A DNA stretch of 64,000 bases. Source: Siphonodentalium dalli. Its lineage: Eukaryota > Mollusca > Scaphopoda > Gadilida > Siphonodentaliidae. The notes beneath the pieces are model-generated. The model was given only the letters and a program-made list of their open reading frames with translations, had not been told where the DNA came from and made no database searches. This document shows positions 52,901 to 64,000 of the stretch, piece after piece. Each line of letters opens with the position of its first letter. The stretch's first letter is position 1. The position numbers were made by a program, and so were the translations under genes. The stretch spans positions 124,001-188,000 of the forward strand of contig CP136064.1 of assembly GCA_032622095.1 (NCBI GenBank). Direction: 5' to 3'.

Positions 52901-54040
52901 ATGGTGGAGTACGGTTGGATATTTTCAATTTGGCGCATGTTTCTCCATACCGCGCCATGTCAAATCTGGCCCTATCTGAATCGGGTTGTCATTTACAATG
53001 ACTGCAGAAAATATATATCTTCATGGTGGAATGCAAATGTATGTTTAAAGGAACAGATGTATCTCAACTTAAAGGGACATAAGTAACACAGTCACCAACT
53101 TTAAGGGGTATCTGCTATAGACTGGTTCCATGGTGGAGTACGGTTGGATATTTTCAATTTGGCGCATGTTTCACCATACCGCGCCATGTCAAATCTGGCC
53201 ATATCCGAATCGGGTTGTCATTTACAATGACTGCAGAAAGTATATATCTTCATGTTGGAATGCAAATGTATGTTTAAAGGAACAGATGTATCTCAACTTA
53301 AAGGGACATAAGTAACACAGTCACCAACTTTAAGGGGTATCTGCTATAGACTGGTTCCATGGTGGAGTACGGTTGGATATTTTCAATTTGGCGCATGTTT
53401 CTCCATACCGCGCCATGTCAAATCTGGCCATATCCGAATCGGGTTGTCATTTACAATGACTGCAGAAAATAAATATCTTCATGTTGGAATGCAAATGTTT
53501 GTTTAAAGGAACAGATGTATCTCAACTTAAAGGGACATAAGTAACACAGTCACCAACTTAAAGGGGTATCTGCTTTAGACTGGTTCCATGGTGGAGTACG
53601 GTTGGATATTTTCAATTTGGCGCATGTTTCTCCATACCGCGCCATGTCAAATCTGGCCATATCCGAATCGGGTTGTCATTTACAATGACTGCAGAAAATA
53701 TATATCTTCATGTTGGAATGCAAATGTATGTTTAAAGGAACAGATGTATCTCAACTTAAAGGGACATAAGTAACACAGTCACCAACTTTAAGGGGTATCT
53801 GCTATAGACTGGTTCCATGGTGGAGTACGGTTGGATATTTTCAATTTGGCGCATGTTTCTCCATACCGCGCCATGTCAAATCTGGCCAATATCCGAATCG
53901 GGTTGTCATTTACAATGACTGCAGAAAATATATATCTTCATGTTGGAATGCAAATGTATGTTTAAAGGAACAGATGTATCTCAACTTAAAGGGACATAAA
54001 TAACACAGTCACCAACTTAAAGGGGTATCTGCTATAGACT
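52901..54040 (+). repeat. Right arm of junction 2: inverted copy of M1 sequence
   Basis: Five monomers with marks GGCCCTATCTGAATC (52970), TTTCACCATACC with GCAGAAAGTATA (53170-53246), AAATGTTTGTTTAAAGG (53494), and GGCCAATATCC (53885) followed by ACATAAATAAC. The first three mirror 52425-51819; all of them mirror M1 around 45825-44700. Two further A monomers (52443 and 52672) separate this arm from the junction. Confidence 0.87.
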
Positions 54041-54149
54041 GGTTCCATGGTGGAGTACGGTTGGATATTTTCAATTTGGCGCATGTTTCTCCATACCGCG
54101 CCATGTCAAATCTGGCCATATCCGAATCGGGTTGTCATTTACAATGACT

Positions 54150-54180
54150 GCAGAAAATATATAGACTGGTTACATGGTGG
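54150..54180 (+). other. 102-bp deletion scar joining two parts of P2
   Basis: GCAGAAAATATATA runs into GACTGGTTACATGG. The sequence from CTTCATG to GTATCTGC is missing, and landmark spacing 54047 to 54174 is 127 bp instead of 229. TATA is shared by both sides. Left of the scar is M1-derived inverted sequence, right of it P1-like sequence, so the scar is a fusion of two array segments. Confidence 0.9.
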
Positions 54181-55547
54181 AGTACGGTTGGATATTTTCA
54201 ATTTTGCGCATGTTTCTCCATACCGCGCCATGTCAAATCTGGCCATATCCGAATCGGGTTGTCATTTACAATGACTACAGAAAATAAATATCTTCATGTT
54301 GCAATGCAAATGTATGTTTAAAGGAACGGATGTATCTCAACTTAAAGGAACATAAGTAACACAGTCACCAACTTAAAGAGGTGTCTGATTTAGACTGGTT
54401 CCATGGTGGAGTACGGTTGGATATTTTCTATTTGGCGCATGTTTCTCCATACCGCGCCATGTCAAATCTGGCCATATCCGAATTGGGTTGTCATTTACAA
54501 TGACTACAGAAAATAAATATCTTCATGTTGGAATGCAAATGTATGTTTGAAGAAACAGATGTATCTCAACTTAAAGGAACATAAGTAACACAGTCACCAA
54601 CTTAAAGAGGTGTCTGATTTAGACTGGTTCCATGGTGGAGTACGGTTGGATATTTTCAATTTGGCGCATGTTTCTCCATACCGCGCCATGTCAAATCTGG
54701 CCCTATCCGAATCGGGTTGTCATTTACAATGACTGCAGAAAATATATATCTTCATGGTGGAATGCAAATATATGTTTAAAGGAACAGATGTATCTCAACT
54801 TAAAGGGACATAAGTATCACAGTCACCAACTTTAAGGGGTATCTGCTATAGACTGGTTCCATGGTGGAGTACGGTTGGATATTTTCAATTTGGCGCATGT
54901 TTCTCCATACCGCGCCATGTCAAATCTGGCCATATCCGAATCGGGTTGTCATTTACAATGACTGCAGAAAATATATATCTTCATGGTGGAATGCAAATGA
55001 ATGTTTAAAGGAACAGATGTATCTCAACTTAAAGGGACATAAGTAACACCGTCACCAACTTGAAGGGGTATCTGCTATAGACTGGTTACATGGTGGAGTA
55101 CGGTTGGATATTTTCAATTTTGCGCATGTTTCTACATACCGCGCCATGTCAAATCTGGCCATATCCGAATCGGGTTGTCATTTACAATGACTGCAGAAAA
55201 TAAATATCTTCATGTTGGAATGCAAATGTATGTTTAAAGGAACAGATGTATCTCAACTTAAAGGGACATAAGTAACACAGTCACCAACTTAAAGAGGTGT
55301 CTGATTTAGAATGGTTCCATGGTGGAGTACGGTTGGATATTTTCTACTTGGCGCATGTTTCTCCATACCGCGCCATGTCAAATCTGGCCATATCCGAATC
55401 GGGTTGTCATTTACAATGACTGCAGAAAATATATATCTTCATGGTGGAATGCAAATGTATGTTTAAAGGAACAGATGTATCTCAACTTAAAGGGACATAA
55501 GTAACACAGTCACCAACTTTAAGGGGTATCTGCTATAGACTGGTTAC

Positions 55548-57966
55548 ATGGTGGATTACGGTTGGATATTTTCAATTTTGCGCATGTTTCTCCATACCGC
55601 GCTATGTCAAATCTGGCCATATCCGAATCGGGTTGTCATTTACAATGACTACAGAAAATAAATATCTTCATGTTGCAATGCAAATGTATGTTTAAAGGAA
55701 CGGATGTATCTCAACTTAAAGGAACATAAGTAACACAGTCACCAACTTAAAGAGGTGTCTGATTTAGACTGGTTCCATGGTGGAGTACGGTTGGATATTT
55801 TCTATTTGGCGCATGTTTCTCCATACCGCGCCATGTCAAATCTGGCCATATCCGAATCGGGTTGTCATTTACAATGACTACAGAAAATAAATATCTTCAT
55901 GTTGGAATGCAAATGTATGTTTGAAGAAACAGATGTATCTCAACTTAAAGGGACATAAGTAACACAGTCACCAACTTTAAGGGGTATCTGCTATAGACTG
56001 GTTCCATGGTGGAGTACGGTTGGATATTTTCAATTTGGCGCATGTTTCTCCATACCGCGCCATGTCAAATCTGGCCATATCCGAATCGGGTTGTCATTTA
56101 CAATGACTGCAGAAAATATATATCTTCATGTTGGAATGCAAATGTATGTTTAAAGGAACAGATGTATCTCAACTTAAAGGGACATAAGTAACACCGTCAC
56201 CAACTTTAAGGGGTATCTGCTATAGACTGGTTCCATGGTGGAGTACTGTTGGATATTTTCAATTTGGCGCATGTTTCTCCCTACCGCGTCATGTGAAATC
56301 TGGCCATATCCGAATCGGGTTGTCATTTACAATGACTACAGAAAATAAATATCTTCATGTTGGAATGCAAATGTATGTTTAAAGAAACAGATGTATCTCA
56401 ACTTAAAGGGACATAAGTAACACAGTCACCAACTTTAAGGGGTATCTGCTATAGACTGGTTACATGGTGGAGTACGGTTGGATATTTTCAATTTTGCGCA
56501 TGTTTCTCCATACCGCGCCATGTCAAATCTGGCCATATCCGAATCGGGTTGTCATTTACAATGACTACAGAAAATATATATCTTCATGTTGCAATGCAAA
56601 TGTATGTTTAAAGGAACGGATGTATCTCAACTTAAAGGAACATAAGTAACACAGTCACCAACTTAAAGAGGTGTCTGATTTAGACTGGTTCCATGGTGGA
56701 GTACGGTTGGATATTTTCTATTTGGCGCATGTTTCTCCATACCGCGCCATGTCAAATCTGGCCATATCCGAATCGGGTTGTCATTTACAATGACTACAGA
56801 AAATAAATATCTTCATGTTGGAATGCAAATGTATGTTTGAAGGAACAGATGTATCTCAACTTAAAGGGACATAAGTAACACAGTCACCAACTTTAAGGGG
56901 TATCTGCTATAGACTGGTTCCATGGTGGAGTACGGTTGGATATTTTCTATTTGGCGCATGTTTCTCCATACCGCGCCATGTCAAATCTAGCCATATCCGA
57001 ATCGGGTTGTCATTTACAATGACTACAGAAAATAAATATCTTCATGTTGGAATGCAAATGTATGTTTAAAGAAACAGATGTATCTCAACTTAAAGGGACA
57101 TAAGTAACACAGTCACCAACTTTAAGGGGTATCTGCTATAGACTGGTTCCATGGTGGAGTACTGTTGGATATTTTCAATTTGGCGCATGTTTCTCCCTAC
57201 CGCGCCATGTCAAATCTGGCCATATCCGAATCGGGTTGTCATTTACAATAACTACAGAAAATAAATATCTTCATGTTGGAATGCAAATGTATGTTTAAAG
57301 GAACAGATGTATCTCAACTCAAAGGGACATAAGTAACACCGTCACCAACTTTAAGGGGTAACTGCTATAGACTGGTTACATGGTGGAGTACGGTTGGATA
57401 TTTTCAATTTTGCGCATGTTTCTCCATACCGCGCCATGTCAAATCTGGCCATATCCGAATCGGGTTGTCATTTACAATGGCTGCAGAAAATATATATCTT
57501 CATGTTGGAATGCAAATGTATGTTTAAAAAAACAGATGTATCTCAACTTAAAGGGACATAAGTAACACAGTCACCAACTTAAAGGGGTATCTGCTATAGA
57601 CTGGTTACATGGTGGAGTACGGTTGGATATTTTCAATTTTGCGCATGTTTCTCCATACCGCGCCATGTCAAATCTGGCCATATCCGAATCGGGTTGTCAT
57701 TTACAATGACTGCAGAAAATATATATCTTCATGGTGGAATGCAAATGTATGTTTAAAGGAACAGATGTATCTCAACTTAAAGGGACATAAGTAACACAGT
57801 CACCAACTTTAAGGGGTATCTGCTATAGACTGGTTCCATGGTGGAGTACGGTTGGATATTTTCAATTTGGCGCATGTTTCTCCATACCGCGCCATGTCAA
57901 ATCTGGCCATATCCGAATCGGGTTGTCATTTACAATGACTGCAGAAAATATATATCTTCATGTTGG
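55548..57966 (+). repeat. Copy of P1 14609-17027
   Basis: Ten and a half monomers in the same order and orientation as 14609-17027, with a constant offset of 40939 bp and no net indel. Shared marks: GTTGCAATGC with AACGGATG, TTTGAAGAAAC, A, D with CATGTGAAATC, a second GTTGCAATGC monomer, TTTGAAGGAAC, AAAGAAACAG, D, C. It ends at inversion junction 3. Confidence 0.85.
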
Positions 57967-58037
57967 TGACTGTGTTACTTATGTTCCTTTAAGTTGAGAT
58001 ACATCCGTTCCTTTAAACATACATTTGCATTGCAACA
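57956..58037. other. Inversion junction 3 (plus to minus), copy of junction 1
   Basis: CTTCATGTTGG meets GTTGGTGACTGTG exactly as at 26161-26180; GTTGG is at 57962-57966. The next monomer has the same rare ATCCGTTCC and GCATTGCAAC variants. Within the final left-arm monomer I find one difference from junction 1 (GGATATTTTC here, GGAAATTTTC there). Confidence 0.95.
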
Positions 58038-60947
58038 TGAAGATATTTATTTTCTGTAGTCATTGTAAATGACAACCCGATTCGGATATGGCCAGATTTG
58101 ACATGGCGCGGTATGGAGAAACATGCGCCAAATAGAAAATATCCAACCGTACTCCACCATGGAACCAGTCTATAGCAGATACCCCTTAAAGTTGGTGACT
58201 GTGTTACTTATGTCCCTTTAAGTTGAGATACATCTGTTCCTTTAAACATACATTTGCATTCCAACATGAAGATATTTATTTTCTGTAGTCATTGTAAATG
58301 ACAACCCGATTCGGATATGGCCAGATTTGACATGGCGCGGTATGGAGAAACATGCGCCAAATAGCAAATATCCAACCGTACTCCACCATGGAACCAGTCT
58401 AAATCAGACACCTCTTTAAGTTGGTGACTGTGTTACTTATGTTCCTTTAAGTTGAGATACATCTGTTCCTTTAAACATACATTTGCATTCCAACATGAAG
58501 ATATATATTTTCTGCAGTCATTGTAAATGACAACCCGATTCGGATATGGCCAGATTTGACATGGCGCGGTATGGAGAAACATGCGCCAAATTGAAAATAT
58601 CCAACCGTACTCCACCATGGAACCAGTCTATAGCAGATACCCCTTTAAGTTGGTGACTGTGTTACTTATGTCCCTTTAAGTTGAGATACATCTGTTCCTT
58701 TAAACATACATTTGCTTTCCAACATGAAGATATTTATTTTCTGTAGTCATTGTAAATGACAACCCAATTCGGATATGGCCAGATTTGACATGGCGCGGTA
58801 TGGAAAAACATGCGCCAAATTGAAAATATCCAACCGTACTCCACCATGGAACCAGTCTATAGCAGATACCCCTTAAAGTTGGTGACTGTGTTACTTATGT
58901 CCCTTTAAGTTGAGATACATCTGTTCCTTTAAGCATACATTTGCATTCCAACATGAAGATATTTATTTTCTGTAGTCATTGTAAATGACAACCCGATTCG
59001 GATATGGCCAGATTTGACATGGCGCGGTAGGGAGAAACATGCGCCAAATTGAAAATATCCAACAGTACTCCACCATGGAACCAGTCTATAGCAGATACCC
59101 CTTAAAGTTGGTGACTGTGTTACTTATGTCCCTTTAAGTTGAGATACATCTGTTCCTTTAAACATTCATTTGCATTCCAACATGAAGATATTTATTTTCT
59201 GTAGTCATTGTAAATGACAACCCGATTCAGATATGGCCAGATTTGACATGGCGCGGTATGGAGAAACATGCGCCAAATAGAAAATATCCAACCGTACTCC
59301 ACCATGGAACCAGTCTATAGCAGATACCCCTTAAAGTTGGTGACTGTGTTACTTATGTCCCTTTAAGTTGAGATACATCTGTTCCTTTAAACATTTGCAT
59401 TCCAACATGAAGATATTTATTTTCTGTAGTCATTGTAAATGACAACCCGATTCGGATATGGCCAGATTTGACATGGCGCGGTATGGAGAAACATGCGCCA
59501 AATAGAAAATATCCAACCGTACTCCACCATGGAACCAGTCTAAATCAGACACCTCTTTAAGTTGGTGACTGTGTTACTTATGTTCCTTTAAGTTGAGATA
59601 CATCTGTTCCTTTAAACATACATTTGCATTCCAACATGAAGATATTTATATTCTGCAGTCATTGTAAATGACAACCCGATACGGATATGGCCAGATTTGA
59701 CATGGCGCGGTATGGAGAAACATGCGCAAAATTGAAAATATCCAACCGTACTCCACCATGTAACCAGTCTATAGCAGATACCCCTTAAAGTTGGTGACTG
59801 TGTTACTTATGTCCCTTTAAGTTGAGATACATCTGTTCCTTTAAGCATACATTTGCATTCCAACATGAAGATATTTATTTTCTGTAGTCATTGTAAATGA
59901 CAACCCGATTCGGATATGGCCAGATTTGACATGGCGCGGTAGGGAGAAACATGCGCCAAATTGAAAATATCCAACAGTACTCCACCATGGAACCAGTCTA
60001 TAGCAGATACCCCTTAAAGTTGGTGACTGTGTTACTTATGTTCCTTTAAGTTGAGATACATCTGTTTCTTTAAACATACATTTGCATTCCAACATGAAGA
60101 TATTTATTTTCTGTAGTCATTGTAAATGACAACCCGATTCGGATATGGCCAGATTTGACATGGCGCGGTATGGAGAAACATGCGCCAAATAGAAAATATC
60201 CAACCGTACTCCACCATGGAACCAGTCTATAGCAGATACCCCTTAAAGTTGGTGACTGTGTTACTTATGTCCCTTTAAGTTGAGATACATCTGTTCCTTT
60301 AAACATACATTTGCATTCCAACATGAAGATATTTATTTTCTGTAGTCATTGTAAATGACAACCCGATTCGGATATGGCCAGATTTGACATGGCGCGGTAT
60401 GGAGAAACATGCGCAAAATTGAAAATATCCAACCGTACTCCACCATGTAACCAGTCTATAGCAGATACCCCTTAAAGTTGGTGACTGTGTTACTTATGTC
60501 CCTTTAAGTTGAGATACATCTGTTCCTTTAAACATACATTTGCATTCCAACATGAAGATATATATTTTCTGCAGTCATTGTAAATGACAACCCGATTCGG
60601 ATATGGCCAGATTTGACATGGCGCGGTATGGAGAAACATGCGCAAAATTGAAAATATCCAACCGTACTCCACCATGTAACCAGTCTATAGCAGATACCCC
60701 TTAAAGTTGGTGACGGTGTTACTTATGTCCCTTTAAGTTGAGATACATCTGTTCCTTTAAACATACATTTGCATTCCAACATGAAGATATAAATTTTCTG
60801 CAGTCATTGTAAATGACAACCCGATTCGGATATGGCCAGATTTGACATGGCGCGGTATGGAGAAACATGCGCCAAATTGAAAATATCCAACCGTACTCCA
60901 CCATGGAACCAGTCTATAGCAGATACCCCTTAAAGTTGGTGACTGTG
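57967..60947 (-). repeat. Right arm of junction 3, collinear with the right arm of junction 1
   Basis: Matches 26172-29156 monomer by monomer with two one-monomer differences. A monomer present here at 58424 is missing near 26629, and the B plus C pair at 28232-28689 is fused here into one hybrid monomer at about 60252-60480 (B-like left half, GCGCAAAATTG right half). Confidence 0.83.
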
Positions 60948-62300
60948 TTACTTATGTCCCTTTAAGTTGAGATACATCTGTTCCTTTAAACATACATTTG
61001 CATTCCACCATGAAGATATATATTTTCTGCAGTCATTGTAAATGACAACCCGATTCGGATATGGCCAGATTTGACATGGCGCGGTATGGAGAAACATGCG
61101 CCAAATTGAAAATATCCAACAGTACTCCACCATGGAACCAGTCTATAGCAGATACCCCTTAAAGTTGGTGACTGTGTTACTTATGTTCCTTTAAGTTGAG
61201 ATACATCTGTTTCTTTAAACATACATTTGCATTCCAACATGAAGATATTTATTTTCTGTAGTCATTGTAAATGACAACCCGATTCGGATATGGCCAGATT
61301 TGACATGGCGCGGTATGGAGAAACATGCGCCAAATAGAAAATATCCAACCGTACTCCACCATGGAACCAGTCTATAGCAGATACCCCTTAAAGTTGGTGA
61401 CTGTGTTACTTATGTCCCTTTAAGTTGAGATACATCTGTTCCTTTAAACATTTGCATTCCAACATGAAGATATTTATTTTCTGTAGTCATTGTAAATGAC
61501 AACCCGATTCGGATATGGCCAGATTTGACATGGCGCGGTATGGAGAAACATGCGCCAAATAAAAAATATCCAACCGTACTCCACCATGGAACCAGTCTAA
61601 ATCAGACACCTCTTTAAGTTGGTGACTGTGTTACTTATGTTCCTTTAAGTTGAGATACATCTGTTCCTTTAAACATACATTTGCATTCCAACATGAAGAT
61701 ATTTATATTCTGCAGTCATTGTAAATGACAACCCGATACGGATATGGCCAGATTTGACATGGCGCGGTATGGAGAAACATGCGCAAAATTGAAAATATCC
61801 AACCGTACTCCACCATGTAAACAGTCTATAGCAGATACCCCTTAAAGTTGGTAACTGTGTTACTTATGTCCCTTTAAGTTGAGATACATCTGTTCCTTTA
61901 AGCATACATTTGCATTCCAACATGAAGATATTTATTTTCTGTAGTCATTGTAAATGACAACCCGATTCGGATATGGCCAGATTTGACATGGCGCGGTAGG
62001 GAGAAACATGCGCCAAATTGAAAATATCCAACAGTACTCCACCATGGAACCAGTCTATAGCAGATACCCCTTAAAGTTGGTGACTGTGTTACTTATGTTC
62101 CTTTAAGTTGAGATACATCTGTTTCTTTAAACATACATTTGCATTCCAACATGAAGATATTTATTTTCTGTAGTCATTGTAAATGACAACCCGATTCGGA
62201 TATGGCCAGATTTGACATGGCGCGGTATGGAGAAACATGCGCCAAATAGAAAATATCCAACCGTACTCCACCATGGAACCAGTCTATAGCAGATACCCCT
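59340..62300 (-). repeat. Partial 9-monomer repeat marked by a 4-bp deletion
   Basis: The order B with TAAACATTTGC, C with TTTATATTCTGC and CCGATACGG, D with TTTAAGCATAC, B with CTGTTTC occurs at 59340-60251 and again at about 61397-62308, 2057 bp apart (nine monomers minus 4 bp). Confidence 0.8.
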
Positions 62301-62775
62301 TAAAGTTGGTGACTGTGTTACTTATGTCCCTTTAAGTTGAGATACATCTGTTCCTTTAAACATACATTTGCATTCCAACATGAAGATATTTATTTTCTGT
62401 AGTCATTGTAAATGACAACCCGATTCGGATATGGCCAGATTTGACATGGCGCGGTATGGAGAAACATGCGCCAAATAGAAAATATCCAACCGTACTCCAC
62501 CATGGAACCAGTCTAAATCAGACACCTCTTTAAGTTGGTGACTGTGTTACTTATGTTCCTTTAAGTTGAGATACATCTGTTCCTTTAAACATACATTTGC
62601 ATTCCAACATGAAGATATTTATTTTCTGCAGTCATTGTAAATGACAACCCGATTCGGATATGGCCAGATTTGACATGGCGCGGTATGGAGAAACATGCGC
62701 AAAATTGAAAATATCCAACCGTACTCCACCATGTAACCAGTCTATAGCAGATACCCCTTAAAGTTGGTGACGGTG

Positions 62776-64000
62776 TTACTTATGTCCCTTTAAGTTGAGA
62801 TACATCTGTTCCTTTAAACATACATTTGCATTCCAACATGAAGATATAAATTTTCTGCTGTCATTGTAAATGACAACCCGATTCGGATATGGCCAGATTT
62901 GACATGGCGCGGTATGGAGAAACATGCGCCAAATTGAAAATATCCAACCGTACTCCACCATGGAACCAGTCTATAGCAGATACCCCTTAAAGTTGGTGAC
63001 TGTGTTACTTATGTCCCTTTAAGTTGAGATACATCTGTTCCTTTAAACATACATTTGCATTCCACCATGAAGATATATATTTTCTGCAGTCATTGTAAAT
63101 GACAACCCGATTCGGATATGGCCAGATTTGACATGGCGCGGTATGGAGAAACATGCGCCAAATTGAAAATATCCAACCGTACTCCACCATGGAACCAGTC
63201 TATAGCAGATACCCCTTAAAGTTGGTGACTGTGTTACTTATGTCCCTTTAAGTTGAGATACATCTGTTCCCTTAAACATACATTTGCATTCCAACATGAA
63301 GATACATATTTTCTGCAGTCAATGTAAATGACAACCCGATTCGGATATGGCCAGATTTGACATGGCGCGGTATGGAGAAACATGCGCCAAATTGAAAATA
63401 TCCAACCGTACTCCACCATGGAACCAGTCTATAGCAGATACCCCTTTAAGTTGGTGACTGTGTTACTTATGTCCCTTTAAGTTGAGATACATCTGTTCCT
63501 TTAAACATACATTTGCTTTCCAACATGAAGATATTTATTTTCTGTAGTTATTGTAAATGACAACCCGATTCGGATATGGCCAGATTTGACATGGCGCGGT
63601 ATGGAAAAACATGCGCCAAATTGAAAATATCCAACCGTACTCCACCATGGAACCAGTCTATAGCAGATACCCCTTAAAGTTGGTGACTGTGTTACTTATG
63701 TCCCTTTAAGTTGAGATACATCTGTTCCTTTAAACATACATTTGCATTCCAACATGAAGATATTTATTTTCTGTAGTCATTGTAAATGACAACCCGAATC
63801 GGATATGGCCAGATTTGACATGGCGCGGTATGGAGAAACATGCGCCAAATAGAAAATATCCAACCGTACTCCACCATGGAACCAGTCTATAGCAGATACC
63901 CCTTAAAGTTGGTGACTGTGTTACTTATGTCCCTTTAAGTTGAGATACATCTGTTACTTTAAACATACATTTGCATTCCAACATGAAGATATTTATTTTC
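62776..64000 (-). repeat. End of window: monomers resembling M1 28919-30301
   Basis: Order: ATATAAATTTTC monomer, CCACC monomer, AAGATACATA monomer with TTCCCTTAAAC, GCTTTCC/GGAAAAAC monomer, then CCCGAATCGG monomer. M1 has the same order from 28919, with one extra D monomer before CCCGAATCGG. The array continues beyond the window. Confidence 0.75.

Larger units (their letters stand above)
52426..57966 (+). repeat. Satellite block P2: plus-orientation island
   Basis: A 5.5-kb plus-strand island between two minus-strand blocks. It has two parts joined by a deletion scar at about 54163. The part from 52429 to 54163 shares private variants with minus-strand block M1. The part from 54164 to 57966 has the monomer order of block P1 and is collinear with P1 14609-17027 from 55548 onward. 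P2 is therefore a mosaic of an inverted M1 fragment and a P1-like fragment. Confidence 0.95.
57962..64000 (-). repeat. Satellite block M2: minus orientation, runs off the window
   Basis: About 26 minus-strand monomers. The first 14 follow the same type order as the start of M1 (26172-29342), so M2 and the start of M1 are copies of one ancestral segment. A 4-bp deletion (TAAACATTTGC instead of TAAACATACATTTGC) marks two monomers, near 59391 and 61449, and reflects a partial 9-monomer repeat. The block is still in progress at base 64000. Confidence 0.96.

Noticed and set aside
54047-54274. A 75-codon frame near 54.1 kb
   Set aside because: It is the common frame fused to another frame by the 102-bp deletion, not a new gene.
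26161-58037. Orientation switches as pure assembly artefacts
   Set aside because: Not fully excluded. The arms carry different deletions and substitutions, which a copied or folded contig would not show, but spanning reads would be needed to settle it.
1-64000. CRISPR array or bacterial repeat system
   Set aside because: There are no short repeats with unique spacers; the whole 229 bp repeats, and no cas genes are present.

Overview
The window is one uninterrupted piece of satellite DNA. All 64 kb consists of about 279 tandem copies of a single 229-bp monomer (about 40% GC by hand count of one copy), cut at both window ends inside a monomer, so the array continues on both sides. I see no protein gene, tRNA, rRNA, transposon or unique sequence. 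A sequence like this points to a eukaryotic chromosome, most likely constitutive heterochromatin such as pericentromeric or centromeric DNA. I do not recognise the monomer and cannot name the species.

Layout by monomer orientation: block P1 (1-26171, plus), block M1 (26167-52428, minus), block P2 (52426-57966, plus), block M2 (57962-64000, minus). The three orientation switches are abrupt, fall inside monomers and show 3-5 bp of shared sequence. The switches at 26167-26171 and 57962-57966 are the same junction present twice, with right arms that stay collinear for about 3 kb. The switch at 52426-52428 is different, and the arms around it share private substitutions.

Monomers fall into a few recurrent types defined by linked variants: type A (GACTGCAG, TATATATC), B (GAGGTGTCTGATTT, TTCTATTTGG, TACAG, AAATAAATATC), C (GGTTACATGG, TTTTGCGC), D (ACTGTTGG, TCCCTACCGCG), E (AATGAATG) and T (TTTAGAATGG, TTCTACTTGG). 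Their fixed order makes higher-order repeats (HORs). In P1 successive units have 9, 12, 12, 9, 9, 16, 9 and 5 monomers, followed by a 15-mer. M1 has 8-mers near 29-33 kb, then 14-mer, 5-mer and 11-mer arrangements. M2 has a partial 9-mer. The different lengths are the same module with internal blocks of whole monomers gained or lost, as expected from unequal crossover.

A 61-codon open frame recurs in a little under half of the monomers. It is a by-product of the repeat and not a gene: a single base change puts a stop at the same place in most of the others, and the variation ignores codon position. The notable content is the structural history: duplicated inversion junctions, breakpoints clustered at two TA-rich points of the monomer, two conserved inverted repeats per monomer, and a preserved CpG cluster.
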